From Bacillota bacterium (GTDB lineage Bacteria > Bacillota > Clostridia > Lachnospirales > Lachnospiraceae), in the NCBI GenBank assembly GCA_023420085.1, contig JAEZWQ010000010.1, positions 1-14,853 of the forward strand: DNA of 14,853 nt, written 5' to 3'. The notes beneath the pieces were generated by a model. The model had not been told where the DNA came from, ran no database searches, and saw only the letters and a program-made list of their open reading frames with translations. This document shows, piece after piece, positions 7,009 to 14,128 of the stretch (position 1 is the first letter of the stretch; every line of letters starts with the position of its first letter). A program made the translations under genes and the position numbers.

Positions 7009-7071
7009 AACAGAACCTCTCCTCGCTTAATGTAGATTTCTACATGCGGACCACGGAGAGGGCTTTTTTTT
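7009..7071 (+). ncRNA. Structured small RNA upstream of abiF (putative RNA antitoxin)
   Basis: CCTCTCC (7016-7022) pairs with GGAGAGG (7055-7061). Inside it, CGC (7024-7026) pairs with GCG (7046-7048), and ATGTAG (7030-7035) pairs with CTACAT (7040-7045) around an ATTT loop. One side carries a single unpaired base and the other the asymmetric gaccac segment (7049-7054), with a tta bulge. Eight T's follow at 7064-7071, so the RNA should end there. The abiF ribosome binding site (TAGGAG) starts at the next bases. AbiF-type genes are described as stably linked to a conserved non-coding RNA that neutralises the toxin; position and shape fit that role. Start and end are predicted from the promoter and T-tract, not measured. 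A plain leader attenuator is the alternative. Confidence 0.7.
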
Positions 7072-7082
7072 AGGAGTATTTT

Positions 7083-7964
7083 ATGGAATTAAAACCAGCT
7101 TTAAACTATGATCAACAAATCACAAAACTTAGATATGACCATAATCTTTCAATATCTAATTATGGTTTTGCAAAAGAAATTTTAAAAAAAGTAAATTACT
7201 ACAGACTTTCTGGTTATGGTATTGGTTTAAAAAATTTTAATAATAGAGAACGCTATAAAGACCACATCACAATTGAGCATCTTTTTAATCTTTATTGTTT
7301 TGATAGCCAGTTTAAAAACAATATCATGAGAACCATTGAACAAATTGAAATAGAACTTAGAACTCAAATTGCTTACCATTTGTCTATTAAATATGGCTCT
7401 GATGTACTTATGAATGAAAATAATTTTATTAATAAAACAAATAAAGATGGTCAATCAATATATTCAATTATCACCAATAATATAAAAAAGGAAATTAATA
7501 GGCAAAGAAATAAACCATTTGTTAAACACCATATTAAAAATTATGATAATAATTTCCCCATATGGGTGTCCGTTGAGCTCATGTCTTTTGGAAATTTATC
7601 TTCTTTATTCAGTATTCTAAAAGATGAAGACCAAAAAGAAATTTCTAATTACTACAATACAGACACCAAGTATCTAAAAAATTGGATACTATGTCTTGTT
7701 GAAGTTAGAAATATTTGTGCCCATTACACTAGACTTTACAATATGCCCCTAAAAGAAAATCCTCGTCTTTATACTGAAAATGAGAAATATAAAGGAAAGC
7801 AAAACAAAATATTTCCTATCCTGTTAATTATTAAGAGAATGTTGAACTCTAACGATCAATGGATTTCTCTTTTAAAAGATATGAAAATTACTTTTTCTAA
7901 ATATCAAGAATATTTCAATTTTAAATTTATGGGCTTCCCAGATAATTGGAATGATATCCTCTAA
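7083..7964 (+). CDS. abiF: AbiF/AbiD-type (Abi_2 family) HEPN abortive infection protein
   Basis: This 293-residue cytosolic protein of the Abi_2 family is a predicted HEPN RNase toxin. The N-terminus shows the family pattern NYYRLSGYGIGLK (38-50). A helical core follows with IMRTIEQIEIELRTQIAYHLS (81-101) and FPIWVSVELMSFGNLSSLF (158-176). The C-terminal HEPN motif R-x4-H is Arg209-NICA-His214 in LVEVRNICAHYTRLYN. Near the middle, Arg93 and His99 (R-x5-H) sit in the equivalent helix and may be a second catalytic-type pair. Length fits the family. GGAG lies 6 bases before the ATG, directly after the T-tract of the structured RNA, so expression depends on readthrough. It is flanked by phage remnants, as expected for a defence gene. 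Family: high confidence. Toxin with RNA antitoxin: inferred from described AbiF systems. Confidence 0.88.
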   Translation: MELKPALNYDQQITKLRYDHNLSISNYGFAKEILKKVNYYRLSGYGIGLKNFNNRERYKDHITIEHLFNLYCFDSQFKNNIMRTIEQIEIELRTQIAYHLSIKYGSDVLMNENNFINKTNKDGQSIYSIITNNIKKEINRQRNKPFVKHHIKNYDNNFPIWVSVELMSFGNLSSLFSILKDEDQKEISNYYNTDTKYLKNWILCLVEVRNICAHYTRLYNMPLKENPRLYTENEKYKGKQNKIFPILLIIKRMLNSNDQWISLLKDMKITFSKYQEYFNFKFMGFPDNWNDIL

Positions 7965-8024
7965 TCCCCTTTTATTATCGGTTTTTGTACATGAGATACT
8001 GTAATTACAACAAACATCAACTTT

Positions 8025-8315
8025 TCATCTTATACTATTTACTGCAGTGAATATGCTGATTATATAAGGTTTAACTTTTGGATGTTTCATAATATCTTTC
8101 ATAACCGTCTTGGGAACTTTGGTCTTATTTCTACCAGTTCCATCACAAGGTTGAAGATTATCCAATCTCAAACGATAAAATGGAGCCTTGTTTTTGTAGA
8201 AATGTAAATATGGATATAGTTTAGCCCCATCTGCACTTTCATAATCAACTCTCCACTCTCCTCTGTTATAGATAGCAGTTCCTATTGCATGCGTTAATAG
8301 TTGTTGACAGTATTG
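8025..8315 (-). pseudogene. 5'-truncated gene fragment of unknown function
   Basis: The minus frame downstream of a TAG (8318-8316) is open for 96 codons to a TGA (8027-8025) and looks like genuine protein: YCQQLLTHAIGTAIYNRGEW, then YPYLHFYKNKAPFYRLRLDNL and NKTKVPKTVMKDIMKHP. There is no ATG near its beginning and no ribosome binding site, so it appears to be the C-terminal part of a longer gene whose front was deleted. I do not recognise the family. Its base composition is slightly richer in GC than the surrounding AT-rich spacers, consistent with a coding origin. It lies between the AbiF gene and a small uncharacterised gene, and may be phage or mobile-element debris. Confidence 0.45.
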
Positions 8316-8373
8316 CTAATAACATTTCTATAATAAAAAATACGGATACAATTTTTCTTATAATTTTCGTAAT

Positions 8374-8706
8374 TTAAACCAATTCTAGTTTAGTGATCTC
8401 TGCATTAATATCCACATCATATACATCATCAACCAAAACATGAATTATTTTAAAATCATTACAAATATCATGAAATAAATTTACAATTTTCGATAATTGA
8501 ACCTCATTTTTTTTAATGTTTTTATCTTCTGAAAAAATGATGATAACTGTTACATCCTTTTCTTTAAAAATTGCATGTACACAATTGCTGTATTCATTCC
8601 CATCAGTATCACAATGTGGAAATAACCAAGTTTCAAAATTCTCTCCTTTTTGGAATCTTCTAGGCGAAAAGAATATTGAATCTTCAGTGCTTATATATTT
8701 TTTCAC
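8374..8706 (-). CDS. Small uncharacterised cytosolic protein
   Basis: The frame encodes about 110 residues, starting KKYISTEDSIFFSPRRFQ and ending DVDINAEITKLELV. I favour the GTG at 8706: AAAGGGGA lies about 11 bases upstream, while the TTG at 8727 overlaps that site and has no binding site of its own. No signal peptide or membrane segment is seen. It is acidic, with beta-strand-like stretches (VTVIIIFSED, FKIIHVLVDDVYDVD), which suggests a compact alpha/beta domain. I do not recognise the family; a small phage-linked protein or a contact-system immunity protein would fit in size, but nothing in the sequence proves either. No partner gene is within operon distance. Confidence 0.6.
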   Translation of the reverse strand: MKKYISTEDSIFFSPRRFQKGENFETWLFPHCDTDGNEYSNCVHAIFKEKDVTVIIIFSEDKNIKKNEVQLSKIVNLFHDICNDFKIIHVLVDDVYDVDINAEITKLELV

Positions 8707-8727
8707 TAATATCTTGTCCCCTTTCAA

Positions 8728-8972
8728 GCAAATTTAATATTTTTATATTCTTAAATCAAATTTAAACACTTATATTATTATAATTATAAATAAAAGAAGT
8801 TATTATAGATGCAAATACTGGTTATTTTCCACTATTTTTATAATAACCTCTATATATTACTCTATTATATAACTTTTAATTAATCCAATCATAACATAAA
8901 AAAATGTTGTTAAATTATGAGTAACATCAACATTATATTCTCATAATTTTCCAATACTTTATATAAAATTAC
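8728..8972. repeat. Intergenic stretch with two inverted repeats
   Basis: The spacer is very AT-rich and has no gene. GTTATTATA (8799-8807) is matched in inverted form at 8839-8847 with a 31-base loop. AAATTATGAG (8912-8921) pairs with CTCATAATTT (8940-8949) across 18 bases. The second lies 24 bases past the stop of the leftward membrane-protein gene and is a reasonable terminator for the alpha-glucoside operon, with T's following further along the minus strand (complement of 8897-8903). Confidence 0.4.
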
Positions 8973-9401
8973 TTAGTTGAATATTATTCTTAAGAATGCA
9001 AATAGCGATATTATCGATACAGCTATTATAAAAACAATGGATATTTTAAATATGTATTCCTCTTCTTTTGAAATAAACTTTCCGTTTTGGGAACATTTTT
9101 TTAATAATAGTAAATTTAGTATAACTCCTATTATGTTAAGTGTCATTATTTGCTGTATTAATAGCACCCTTATATACTTATTCATTATTTCATCTCTAGC
9201 TTTTATAACTATTAATGCCTGAATTATCATTATCCATGCTAATAAAAAATATATACTATATATAGGTTGACTTGTAAGTATATTGAAATATGTAGTGCTT
9301 TGTATTAATTTAGCTAGATATATGTACAAAAAATAGAGGATAGGTAGCACTATCCAGTAGCCAATCAATAATTTTTTATATCTAAAATAATTATCCCCCA
9401 T
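8973..9401 (-). CDS. Small integral membrane protein, unknown function
   Basis: A protein of 142 residues with four predicted membrane helices at about 11-30, 48-67, 78-100 and 117-140. A basic stretch (KKCSQNGK) precedes the last helix. No known family motif is seen. Two ATGs are adjacent (9404 and 9401); AAGAGGAA upstream gives better spacing for the second. It starts 21 bases after the stop of the RpiR-type regulator and is probably the last gene of that transcript, so it may be an accessory part of the alpha-glucoside system or simply a read-through neighbour. It is not a PTS subunit or a standard transporter by length or motif. Confidence 0.7.
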   Translation of the reverse strand: MGDNYFRYKKLLIGYWIVLPILYFLYIYLAKLIQSTTYFNILTSQPIYSIYFLLAWIMIIQALIVIKARDEIMNKYIRVLLIQQIMTLNIIGVILNLLLLKKCSQNGKFISKEEEYIFKISIVFIIAVSIISLFAFLRIIFN

Positions 9402-9422
9402 CATTCTATTCCTCTTATCTAA

Positions 9423-10187
9423 TTATATGTTTCTTATATATTCATTATACATTCTATATAAATAATCCATTACACAATGTAACCCTAACATAGATTGTGT
9501 TGGCTTTTCTTCTTTTCCTCCTGGAAAAAATCCAGCATAGTAATGTAAGTTAAAACTACTATGTCTTGAAAAATAATTATCTCCAGGTAGCGTAATTGTT
9601 AATACAGGTATATTTTTTAATCCAAAACTAACTAAGTTTGGTTTAACTTTTTCAGTTTCTCCACTTAAGGATGCAACAATAACTACATCTTTCTCTGTTA
9701 CCATTGTTGTAACCATATCAAGTTCTGTTTTATTGGAAATAATTATACATTTTTTATTAAGACTTAATAGCTTAATGTACAATTCTTCTATAGCTAGCCT
9801 TTGGCTAAACCCAGTTGCATATAAATATATAGTTTCAGCATCAAAAAACATGCTTAATATTGAATCCATATCAGTTTTATCTAAATCTTTAAGTGTCTTT
9901 TTTACATCATCAAGTTGTTGTTGATATATTGATCTTGAGTCAAATTTAACATTGCCTTTATCATTAGAAATATAGCTTAAAAAATACTTAAATTCAGAAT
10001 AACCTGAAAATCCTAATTTTTTTGTCATTCTAAGTACCGAAGACTTTGATGAATATGTTAATTCTGCAAGTCTATTTATACCAATATCTCTCAAGTTTAA
10101 ATTATTTTGAACAATATAATTTAGTATACCTAAATCAGTATCATTAAGTTTAGACTCTTTTTCACAAATTAATTGTTGTAGTTTCAT
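9423..10187 (-). CDS. RpiR-family transcriptional regulator (GlvR-like)
   Basis: This 254-residue DNA-binding protein should control alpha-glucoside use. The N-terminal HTH_6 domain covers about 1-75, with the recognition helix in IGINRLAELTYSSKSSVLRMTKKLGFSGYSEFKYFL. The C-terminal SIS sugar-phosphate-binding domain covers about 105-240 and has the typical strand-loop VVIVASLSGETEKV (168-181), whose Ser-Gly-Glu-Thr binds phosphosugars. The ligand is probably a 6-phospho-alpha-glucoside or glucose-6-phosphate. It lies 82 bases downstream of the GH4 gene and upstream of a membrane protein, the same company as Bacillus subtilis glvR, also RpiR-type. GGTGGAG is close to the ATG. A 32-bp perfect palindrome in its upstream gap may be its operator. 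Confidence 0.9.
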   Translation of the reverse strand: MKLQQLICEKESKLNDTDLGILNYIVQNNLNLRDIGINRLAELTYSSKSSVLRMTKKLGFSGYSEFKYFLSYISNDKGNVKFDSRSIYQQQLDDVKKTLKDLDKTDMDSILSMFFDAETIYLYATGFSQRLAIEELYIKLLSLNKKCIIISNKTELDMVTTMVTEKDVVIVASLSGETEKVKPNLVSFGLKNIPVLTITLPGDNYFSRHSSFNLHYYAGFFPGGKEEKPTQSMLGLHCVMDYLYRMYNEYIRNI

Positions 10188-10206
10188 CGCTCCACCTACA
10201 CATATA

Positions 10207-10238
10207 ACTTTATTATATTATATATAATATAATAAAGT
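10207..10238. repeat. Perfect 32-bp palindrome upstream of the RpiR-type regulator
   Basis: Bases 10207-10222 (ACTTTATTATATTATA) are the exact reverse complement of 10223-10238, with no spacer. The only G or C bases are near the ends. It contains TATAAT-like boxes on both strands, and sits between the stop of the GH4 gene and the regulator start. It could be an RpiR operator overlapping a promoter, or a hairpin separating glvA-like from glvR-like expression. Confidence 0.6.
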
Positions 10239-10269
10239 CATATGTTTTGTATAGGTTTTGCTACATATA

Positions 10270-11595
10270 TTATCTTAGTTCAGGCCAAAATTCTTTGTTA
10301 GCCTCTATTAAATCATCTAAAATTTGTTTTGCTATTCTTGCATTTGGAACAATCTTTGATAATGTTAAAGCTTGCCATAGTTTTTGATATGATCCTTCAA
10401 TCCACGCTTCTACTACTAACTTTTCAACCGCAACTTGTTGTTCCATTAATCCTTTTTGGAATCTAGGTATTTCTCCCTGCGCCAACGGTTCATATCCTTT
10501 ACTTCCTACTATACATGGAATTTCAACCATTGCAGTAGGATCAAAATTAGATATTGCTCCATTATTTGGAACTATTAATAGCATTCTTTCATGCGTATTA
10601 TAGGCAATAGCACATGCTAAATCTACTATAAAACTTGCGTGTTCATCTACTTCTAAAGTTGTATCCTTAGCTGTTCCAGCTGCAGCTATTCTGTCACATT
10701 CAGCAAATACACGTTTTTCTCTTCCATCCATTACTTCATTTGCTCTAGTATAATTAGGGTCTGCATGTTCTACTTCATCTTGTGGGAATAAATAATATTT
10801 CAAATATGTATTTGGAAGTGTATCTGGGTCTACTGCATATATTTCTTTTGCTTTTTCAAAAGTATGCATCCAGCTTTTATCAGTATGTTGAGATTCTATT
10901 TCTTCCCTCACTGAATAGCCATACTTTCTTACATGTTCTTTTATTTTTGGCATTAAATCATTTCCAGATTTATCTCTAATATCTGTCCACCATCCAAAAT
11001 GGTTAAGTCCAAAATACCTAACTACCATATCTTTTCTATCAATACCAATTGCTTTTGCCATTCTATGTTCAATACCAACTGGCATATCACAAATATTAAT
11101 TATTTTTGAATTCGGCCTTAGTCTACGAGTTGCTTCTGCTACTATGGCAGCTGGATTTGAATAATTCAACATCCAAGCATTAGGCGAATATTTTTCCATA
11201 TAATCCAATATTTCTAAAACTCCACCAATTGATCTCATTCCATATGCAATTCCACCTGGACCACATGTTTCTTGTCCAATAACTCCATATTTTAGAGGTA
11301 TCTTCTCATCTTTTTCTCTCATTGCATAAAGTCCAACTCTTATATGTGCCATTACAAAATCAACATCTGAAAACGCTTTTTCAGGATCTGTTGTTGACAT
11401 AAAATCTATTTCTGGAGCTCTTTCTCTTAAAATAATTTCACATGCATCAGCAATATGCTTCTGTCTTGATTCTAAATTATCATAAAATTTTATTTGCCTT
11501 ATTGGAAATTTATCCAAATTATCTAATAACATCATAACTATTCCTGGAGTAAATGTGCTTCCTCCACCTGCAATTACAACTGAAAATTTTTTCAT
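10270..11595 (-). CDS. glvA: GH4 6-phospho-alpha-glucosidase (maltose-6'-phosphate glucosidase)
   Basis: This 441-residue cytosolic enzyme of glycoside hydrolase family 4 hydrolyses phosphorylated alpha-glucosides (such as maltose-6'-phosphate) delivered by the PTS, giving glucose and glucose-6-phosphate, with NAD+ and Mn2+ as cofactors. The N-terminal NAD loop is VVIAGGGSTFTPG (6-18). The GH4 blocks are GQETCGPGGIAYGMRS (107-122) and MLNYSNPAAIV (142-152). The alpha-type signature is Cys169-Asp-Met-Pro172, with metal-binding Cys169 and His199 (NHFGWW). Similarity to Bacillus GlvA runs to the last residues (NARIAKQILDDLIEANKEFWPEL), so it is intact. The ATG at 11595 follows GGAGGT by 4 bases; an in-frame TTG four codons earlier overlaps that site and is rejected. 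It lies 24 bases behind the PTS gene, in one operon. Confidence 0.95.
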   Translation of the reverse strand: MKKFSVVIAGGGSTFTPGIVMMLLDNLDKFPIRQIKFYDNLESRQKHIADACEIILRERAPEIDFMSTTDPEKAFSDVDFVMAHIRVGLYAMREKDEKIPLKYGVIGQETCGPGGIAYGMRSIGGVLEILDYMEKYSPNAWMLNYSNPAAIVAEATRRLRPNSKIINICDMPVGIEHRMAKAIGIDRKDMVVRYFGLNHFGWWTDIRDKSGNDLMPKIKEHVRKYGYSVREEIESQHTDKSWMHTFEKAKEIYAVDPDTLPNTYLKYYLFPQDEVEHADPNYTRANEVMDGREKRVFAECDRIAAAGTAKDTTLEVDEHASFIVDLACAIAYNTHERMLLIVPNNGAISNFDPTAMVEIPCIVGSKGYEPLAQGEIPRFQKGLMEQQVAVEKLVVEAWIEGSYQKLWQALTLSKIVPNARIAKQILDDLIEANKEFWPELR

Positions 11596-11619
11596 ACTTA
11601 CCTCCAATATTTGTTTATA

Positions 11620-13199
11620 TTATTTCATTAATTTTTCAAATTCATTTCTAACTTGTGGAACATCTAATCCTACAATTATTTGGAATGCATTTCCTTTTCT
11701 AACAACACCATGTGCCCCACCAGATATAAATACTTCATCTTCTTTAACTATATCAGGATCATCTACGGTTACCCTTAATCTTGTTGCACAATTATTAACT
11801 TTAAGAATATTTTCTTTACCTCCGAAGGCATCTAAAAATACCTCTGCCCTTTGAAAATATGCATTCCCTGTATTTTCTGTATCATCAATTTTTATATTTT
11901 TATCTTTATAATCTTTTTTGGTAAATAATTTTACCTCGCTGTTCTCATCACTTCTTCCAGGAGTTAAAATATTAAACTTTAAAATTAGCATTCTAAATAC
12001 TAAAAAGTATATAGCTGTAAATATAAGTCCAATAATAATCTGTGTAGCTATCATTCCTTTATGATTAGTAAATATTGGAATCCAGTTTTTTGCAATAAGG
12101 TCTATTAATCCAGACCCCATATCTCCAACTACTCCAAATGCATACATTGTTGTAGACATTGTAGCTGCCAATATTGCATGCACTGCAAATAGAGGCGGAC
12201 ATATAAATAAGAATGTGAATTCTAATGGTTCAGTTATTCCTGCTAAAACTGCTGTAAGCGTTGCTGGTATAAGCAGAGCAAGAACTTTTTTTCTATTTTC
12301 TTTTTTTGCTGTAAAATAGAATGCTGCTGCAATACCTGGTGAGGCGAACACCTTAGAATTACCATGTAAAGAAAATCCTCCTTCAGGGAAAAGTTCTTTT
12401 AATGGTTTTGTAGATTGTGCAAATTCACTCAAATGTTGAATCCAATATTTTTGTATACCTTGCTCTACCACTGCTGGTCCATATATAAAAGGGGTATAAA
12501 TAAAATGATGAAGTCCTGTAGGGATTAATATTCTTTCAAGGAATGTATATAACCATACTCCTAACAATCCTGCATCTCTTAAAAACACTTGCATTGAATT
12601 TATTCCCATTTGTACTTTTGGCCACAATAAGCATATTAAAAACGCTAGTGGTAACATAATAAAGAATCCTATAATAACAACAAATGACGATCCTTGAAAT
12701 ACGCCCAAGAAGTCTGGAAGTTTTTTTTCAAAAAACCTATCATGTATTATTACTACAATTGCAGATATTATTATTGCACCTATAATACCTGTATCAAGTG
12801 TCTTAATGCCTGCTATAAGCTTTAATCCACTTCCCCCCCAGCTTCTAGAGCGTAGTTAACACCAAAAAATTCTCCAAAATATTCTAGTATTGTTGCGATG
12901 AAATAATTACATGTTATGTATATCACAAATGCCTCCATTGCTGCTCTAGCATTTGTCTTTTTAGCCAATCCAATAGCTAATCCAATCACAAATAATAATT
13001 CCATCTGATTGAACACCGTCCAAGCACCATTTTCAATTACCGTCCATACCTTAAACCATATTGTTGTATCTTGAGCGATACTACCGATTATTAATGGATT
13101 TTTGCAAATAATGGCAATAGCAACCATTATTCCAGAAAAAGAAAATAGCAATACAGGTGTAAACATAGCGCCACCAAAACGCTGAATCTTTTCCATCAT
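11620..13199 (-). pseudogene. glvC: PTS alpha-glucoside EIICB component (GlvC/MalX-like), frameshifted
   Basis: This gene should import and phosphorylate maltose-type alpha-glucosides across the membrane. It is split into two frames. The front part (13199-12822, 125 residues) begins MMEKIQRFGGAMFTPVLLFSFSG and covers the first EIIC helices. The rest continues in the next frame with GLKLIAGIKTLDTG, is an open frame through LERILIPTGLHHFIYTPF and the EIIC signature GITEPLEFTF, and ends with an EIIB domain whose phosphorylated Cys lies in NNCATRLRV (Cys codon 11790-11788). The break is at seven G's (plus-strand C's 12833-12839); with one more base the protein would be 526 residues, the length of GlvC. 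GAAAGGAG precedes the ATG. No EIIA is encoded here. It may be a pseudogene, phase-variable, or a read error. Confidence 0.88.
12833..12839 (-). repeat. Homopolymer tract (seven G's on the coding strand) at the EIICB frameshift
   Basis: The coding strand reads GAAGCTGGGGGGGAAGTGG. With eight G's the frame would continue as EAGGGSGLKLIAG, matching the EAGG/VGGTSGL region of GlvC in length. With seven it ends shortly after as GGEVD-stop. A run this long is rare in such an AT-rich genome and is a classic site of slipped-strand mispairing. Confidence 0.8.
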
Positions 13200-13389
13200 A
13201 TTGGAATTCTCCTTTCAGTTTTATCTTGAGTATAATATAATGCCTATCCAAAAAAATTTATATACTTACTTCTTCTTGTGGCAAATATATCTAGCAATCA
13301 AAAAAAGTATCAATTTGACGAGAATTTTACCAAGTTATTACATATAATGACAATATACAGCTTTTGATATAATACAAAATATATTTTTT
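13200..13389. promoter_or_regulatory. Divergent promoter region, alpha-glucoside operon / Bro-N pseudogene
   Basis: No gene is present. Leftward, the minus strand has TATTAT/TATACT boxes about 20-30 bases before the EIICB binding site (within the complement of 13229-13242), but no clear -35 hexamer. Rightward, an extended -10 (TG-A-TATAAT, 13365-13373) lies just before the Bro-N remnant, with a weak ATGACA 15 bases upstream. I looked for a CcpA cre box and saw none convincing. Confidence 0.35.
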
Positions 13390-13617
13390 GTGAGGAAGAT
13401 TTTAGTAGGAATACAAGAACAAATAAAACTGTGTGAGAATAAATCCGTACGTTCGATATGTGACGATGATAGGGAAGAATGGATATCTTAGTTCATAGAT
13501 ATTGTAGGAGTTTTAACAGAAAGTGATAATCCAAGAAAACATTGGATTGTATTAAAAACGCAATTAAAGAAAGAGGTAAGTCAGGTGGCTACAAATTGTA
13601 GCCGCTTGAAATTAAGG
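13390..13617 (+). pseudogene. Bro-N domain (phage antirepressor-like) gene, disrupted
   Basis: The frame reads IQEQIKLCENKSVRSICDDD, REEWIS, a TAG (13489-13491), then FIDIVGVLTESDNPRKHWIVLK and KEVSQVATNCSRLKLR, where it is cut off. This matches the Bro-N/BRO family start (IKLFENKxIRxxWDxExEEWYFSIVDVVxVLTESxNPRxYWxxLKxRLKxEGxExVTNCxxLK), typical of phage antirepressors and DinD-like proteins. Trp to Cys and a stop within the W-Y-F-S segment show decay. No credible start is visible: GTG 13390 is in frame but lacks a binding site, and 13411 is ATA where an ATG would be expected. The reading frame ends exactly at the inverted IS-tip repeat at 13616, so an insertion truncated it. About 76 codons remain of a gene usually over 100-250 codons. 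Confidence 0.7.
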
Positions 13618-13720
13618 TTCTATAATATTTGGTGTTGGTAGTCTGATTATTTAATTATATCTGTATCTATCATATATAGTACTTGGTTTTAAAATAAAAA
13701 AAGACATATTGATCCTTTCG
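13616..13720 (+). repeat. IS-tip-like remnant inside the Bro-N gene, inverted partner of 391-501
   Basis: It begins GGTTCTATAATATTT, continues GTGTTGGTAGT to 13642, and holds a second conserved block at 13701-13720. Both blocks match the complement of 391-501 with one mismatch each. The Bro-N reading frame stops making sense exactly at its start, which identifies 13616 as an insertion boundary. The inner part passes into an istB remnant with no transposase of its own kind left. The family is uncertain; ISL3-like is a guess. Confidence 0.55.
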
Positions 13721-13758
13721 ATTATAAAAGTCAAGATAATTTGTCCAATTTGTTGCAA

Positions 13759-13973
13759 TTAAGTGCTCTTAGTTTTTTTAGGATTTAATTTATCTTTTAT
13801 CCGGTATGATGGACCCGTGATATTAAATAAATATGAGTAATGAAGAATCCTATCTAATATAGCTTTAGTTATCATTTCATCATTAGCTAATATCTGTGCC
13901 CATTTACCAAATGAAATATTACTTGTAAAAATAGTAGATCGCTTAGTGTACCTTAAATATGTCTTGTGTTTTC
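13759..13973 (-). pseudogene. istB: IS21-family helper ATPase IstB, C-terminal fragment
   Basis: The minus frame reads RYTKRSTIFTSNISFGKWAQ, then AILDRILHYSYLFNITGPSYRIKDK and ends PKKTKST-stop at 13759. This is the end of the AAA+ transposition helper IstB (consensus KSTIITTNLSFxxWxxIF...AxLDRLLHHxxxxxIxGxSYRLKxK), which in intact IS21 elements assists the IstA transposase. Only about 65 of some 250 residues remain. Upstream the frame soon meets a TAA at about 13976, and the Walker motifs and all of istA are missing. It lies between the IS-tip remnant at 13616-13720 and a pair of terminal repeats at 14031-14069. Confidence 0.8.
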
Positions 13974-14030
13974 GTTAAGAATAAGCGATATATACGATAT
14001 CTGGTAGATTCCATGGTATTTTAGCCTATA

Positions 14031-14069
14031 TTTTGTACATTTTTAAATGATCACTTTTGTACATTTTTA
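14031..14069 (-). repeat. Direct 15-bp repeats, probable IS21-type left end
   Basis: TTTTGTACATTTTTA occurs at 14031-14045 and again at 14055-14069, 24 bases apart. On the minus strand this reads AAAAATGTACAAAA twice, just upstream of where istA would begin. IS21-family ends carry such multiple terminal repeats bound by IstA, so with the istB fragment this looks like an internally deleted IS21 element spanning about 13759-14069. Confidence 0.5.
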
Positions 14070-14128
14070 TATTATCAAATTTATTAAGTAAAGAATTTTT
14101 AGATTGTATGGATGAAATAACAGGAATT

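Noticed and set aside
6797..7030. Plus-strand open frame of 77 codons
   Set aside because: It lies opposite the terminase-like remnant, runs through the abiF promoter and half of the structured RNA, and has no family pattern or binding site.
7016..7071. The RNA hairpin as a simple terminator of an upstream gene
   Set aside because: No plus-strand gene precedes it, while a well-spaced promoter lies just upstream, so a short independent transcript fits better.
11555..11854. Plus-strand open frame across the glvA/glvC junction
   Set aside because: It is antisense to two well-supported genes; an artefact of the AT-rich code.
12822..13199. A stand-alone 125-residue membrane protein
   Set aside because: It is the N-terminal part of an EIICB transporter; the rest follows in the next frame after a G7 tract.
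13587..13603. GGCTACAAATTGTAGCC palindrome as a regulatory site
   Set aside because: It lies inside the Bro-N reading frame at the conserved VATNC-coding segment, so its symmetry is probably incidental.
14031..14069. Repeated TGTACA motifs as a regulator operator
   Set aside because: They sit just beyond an istB relic in the position of IS21 left-end repeats, and no gene starts next to them.
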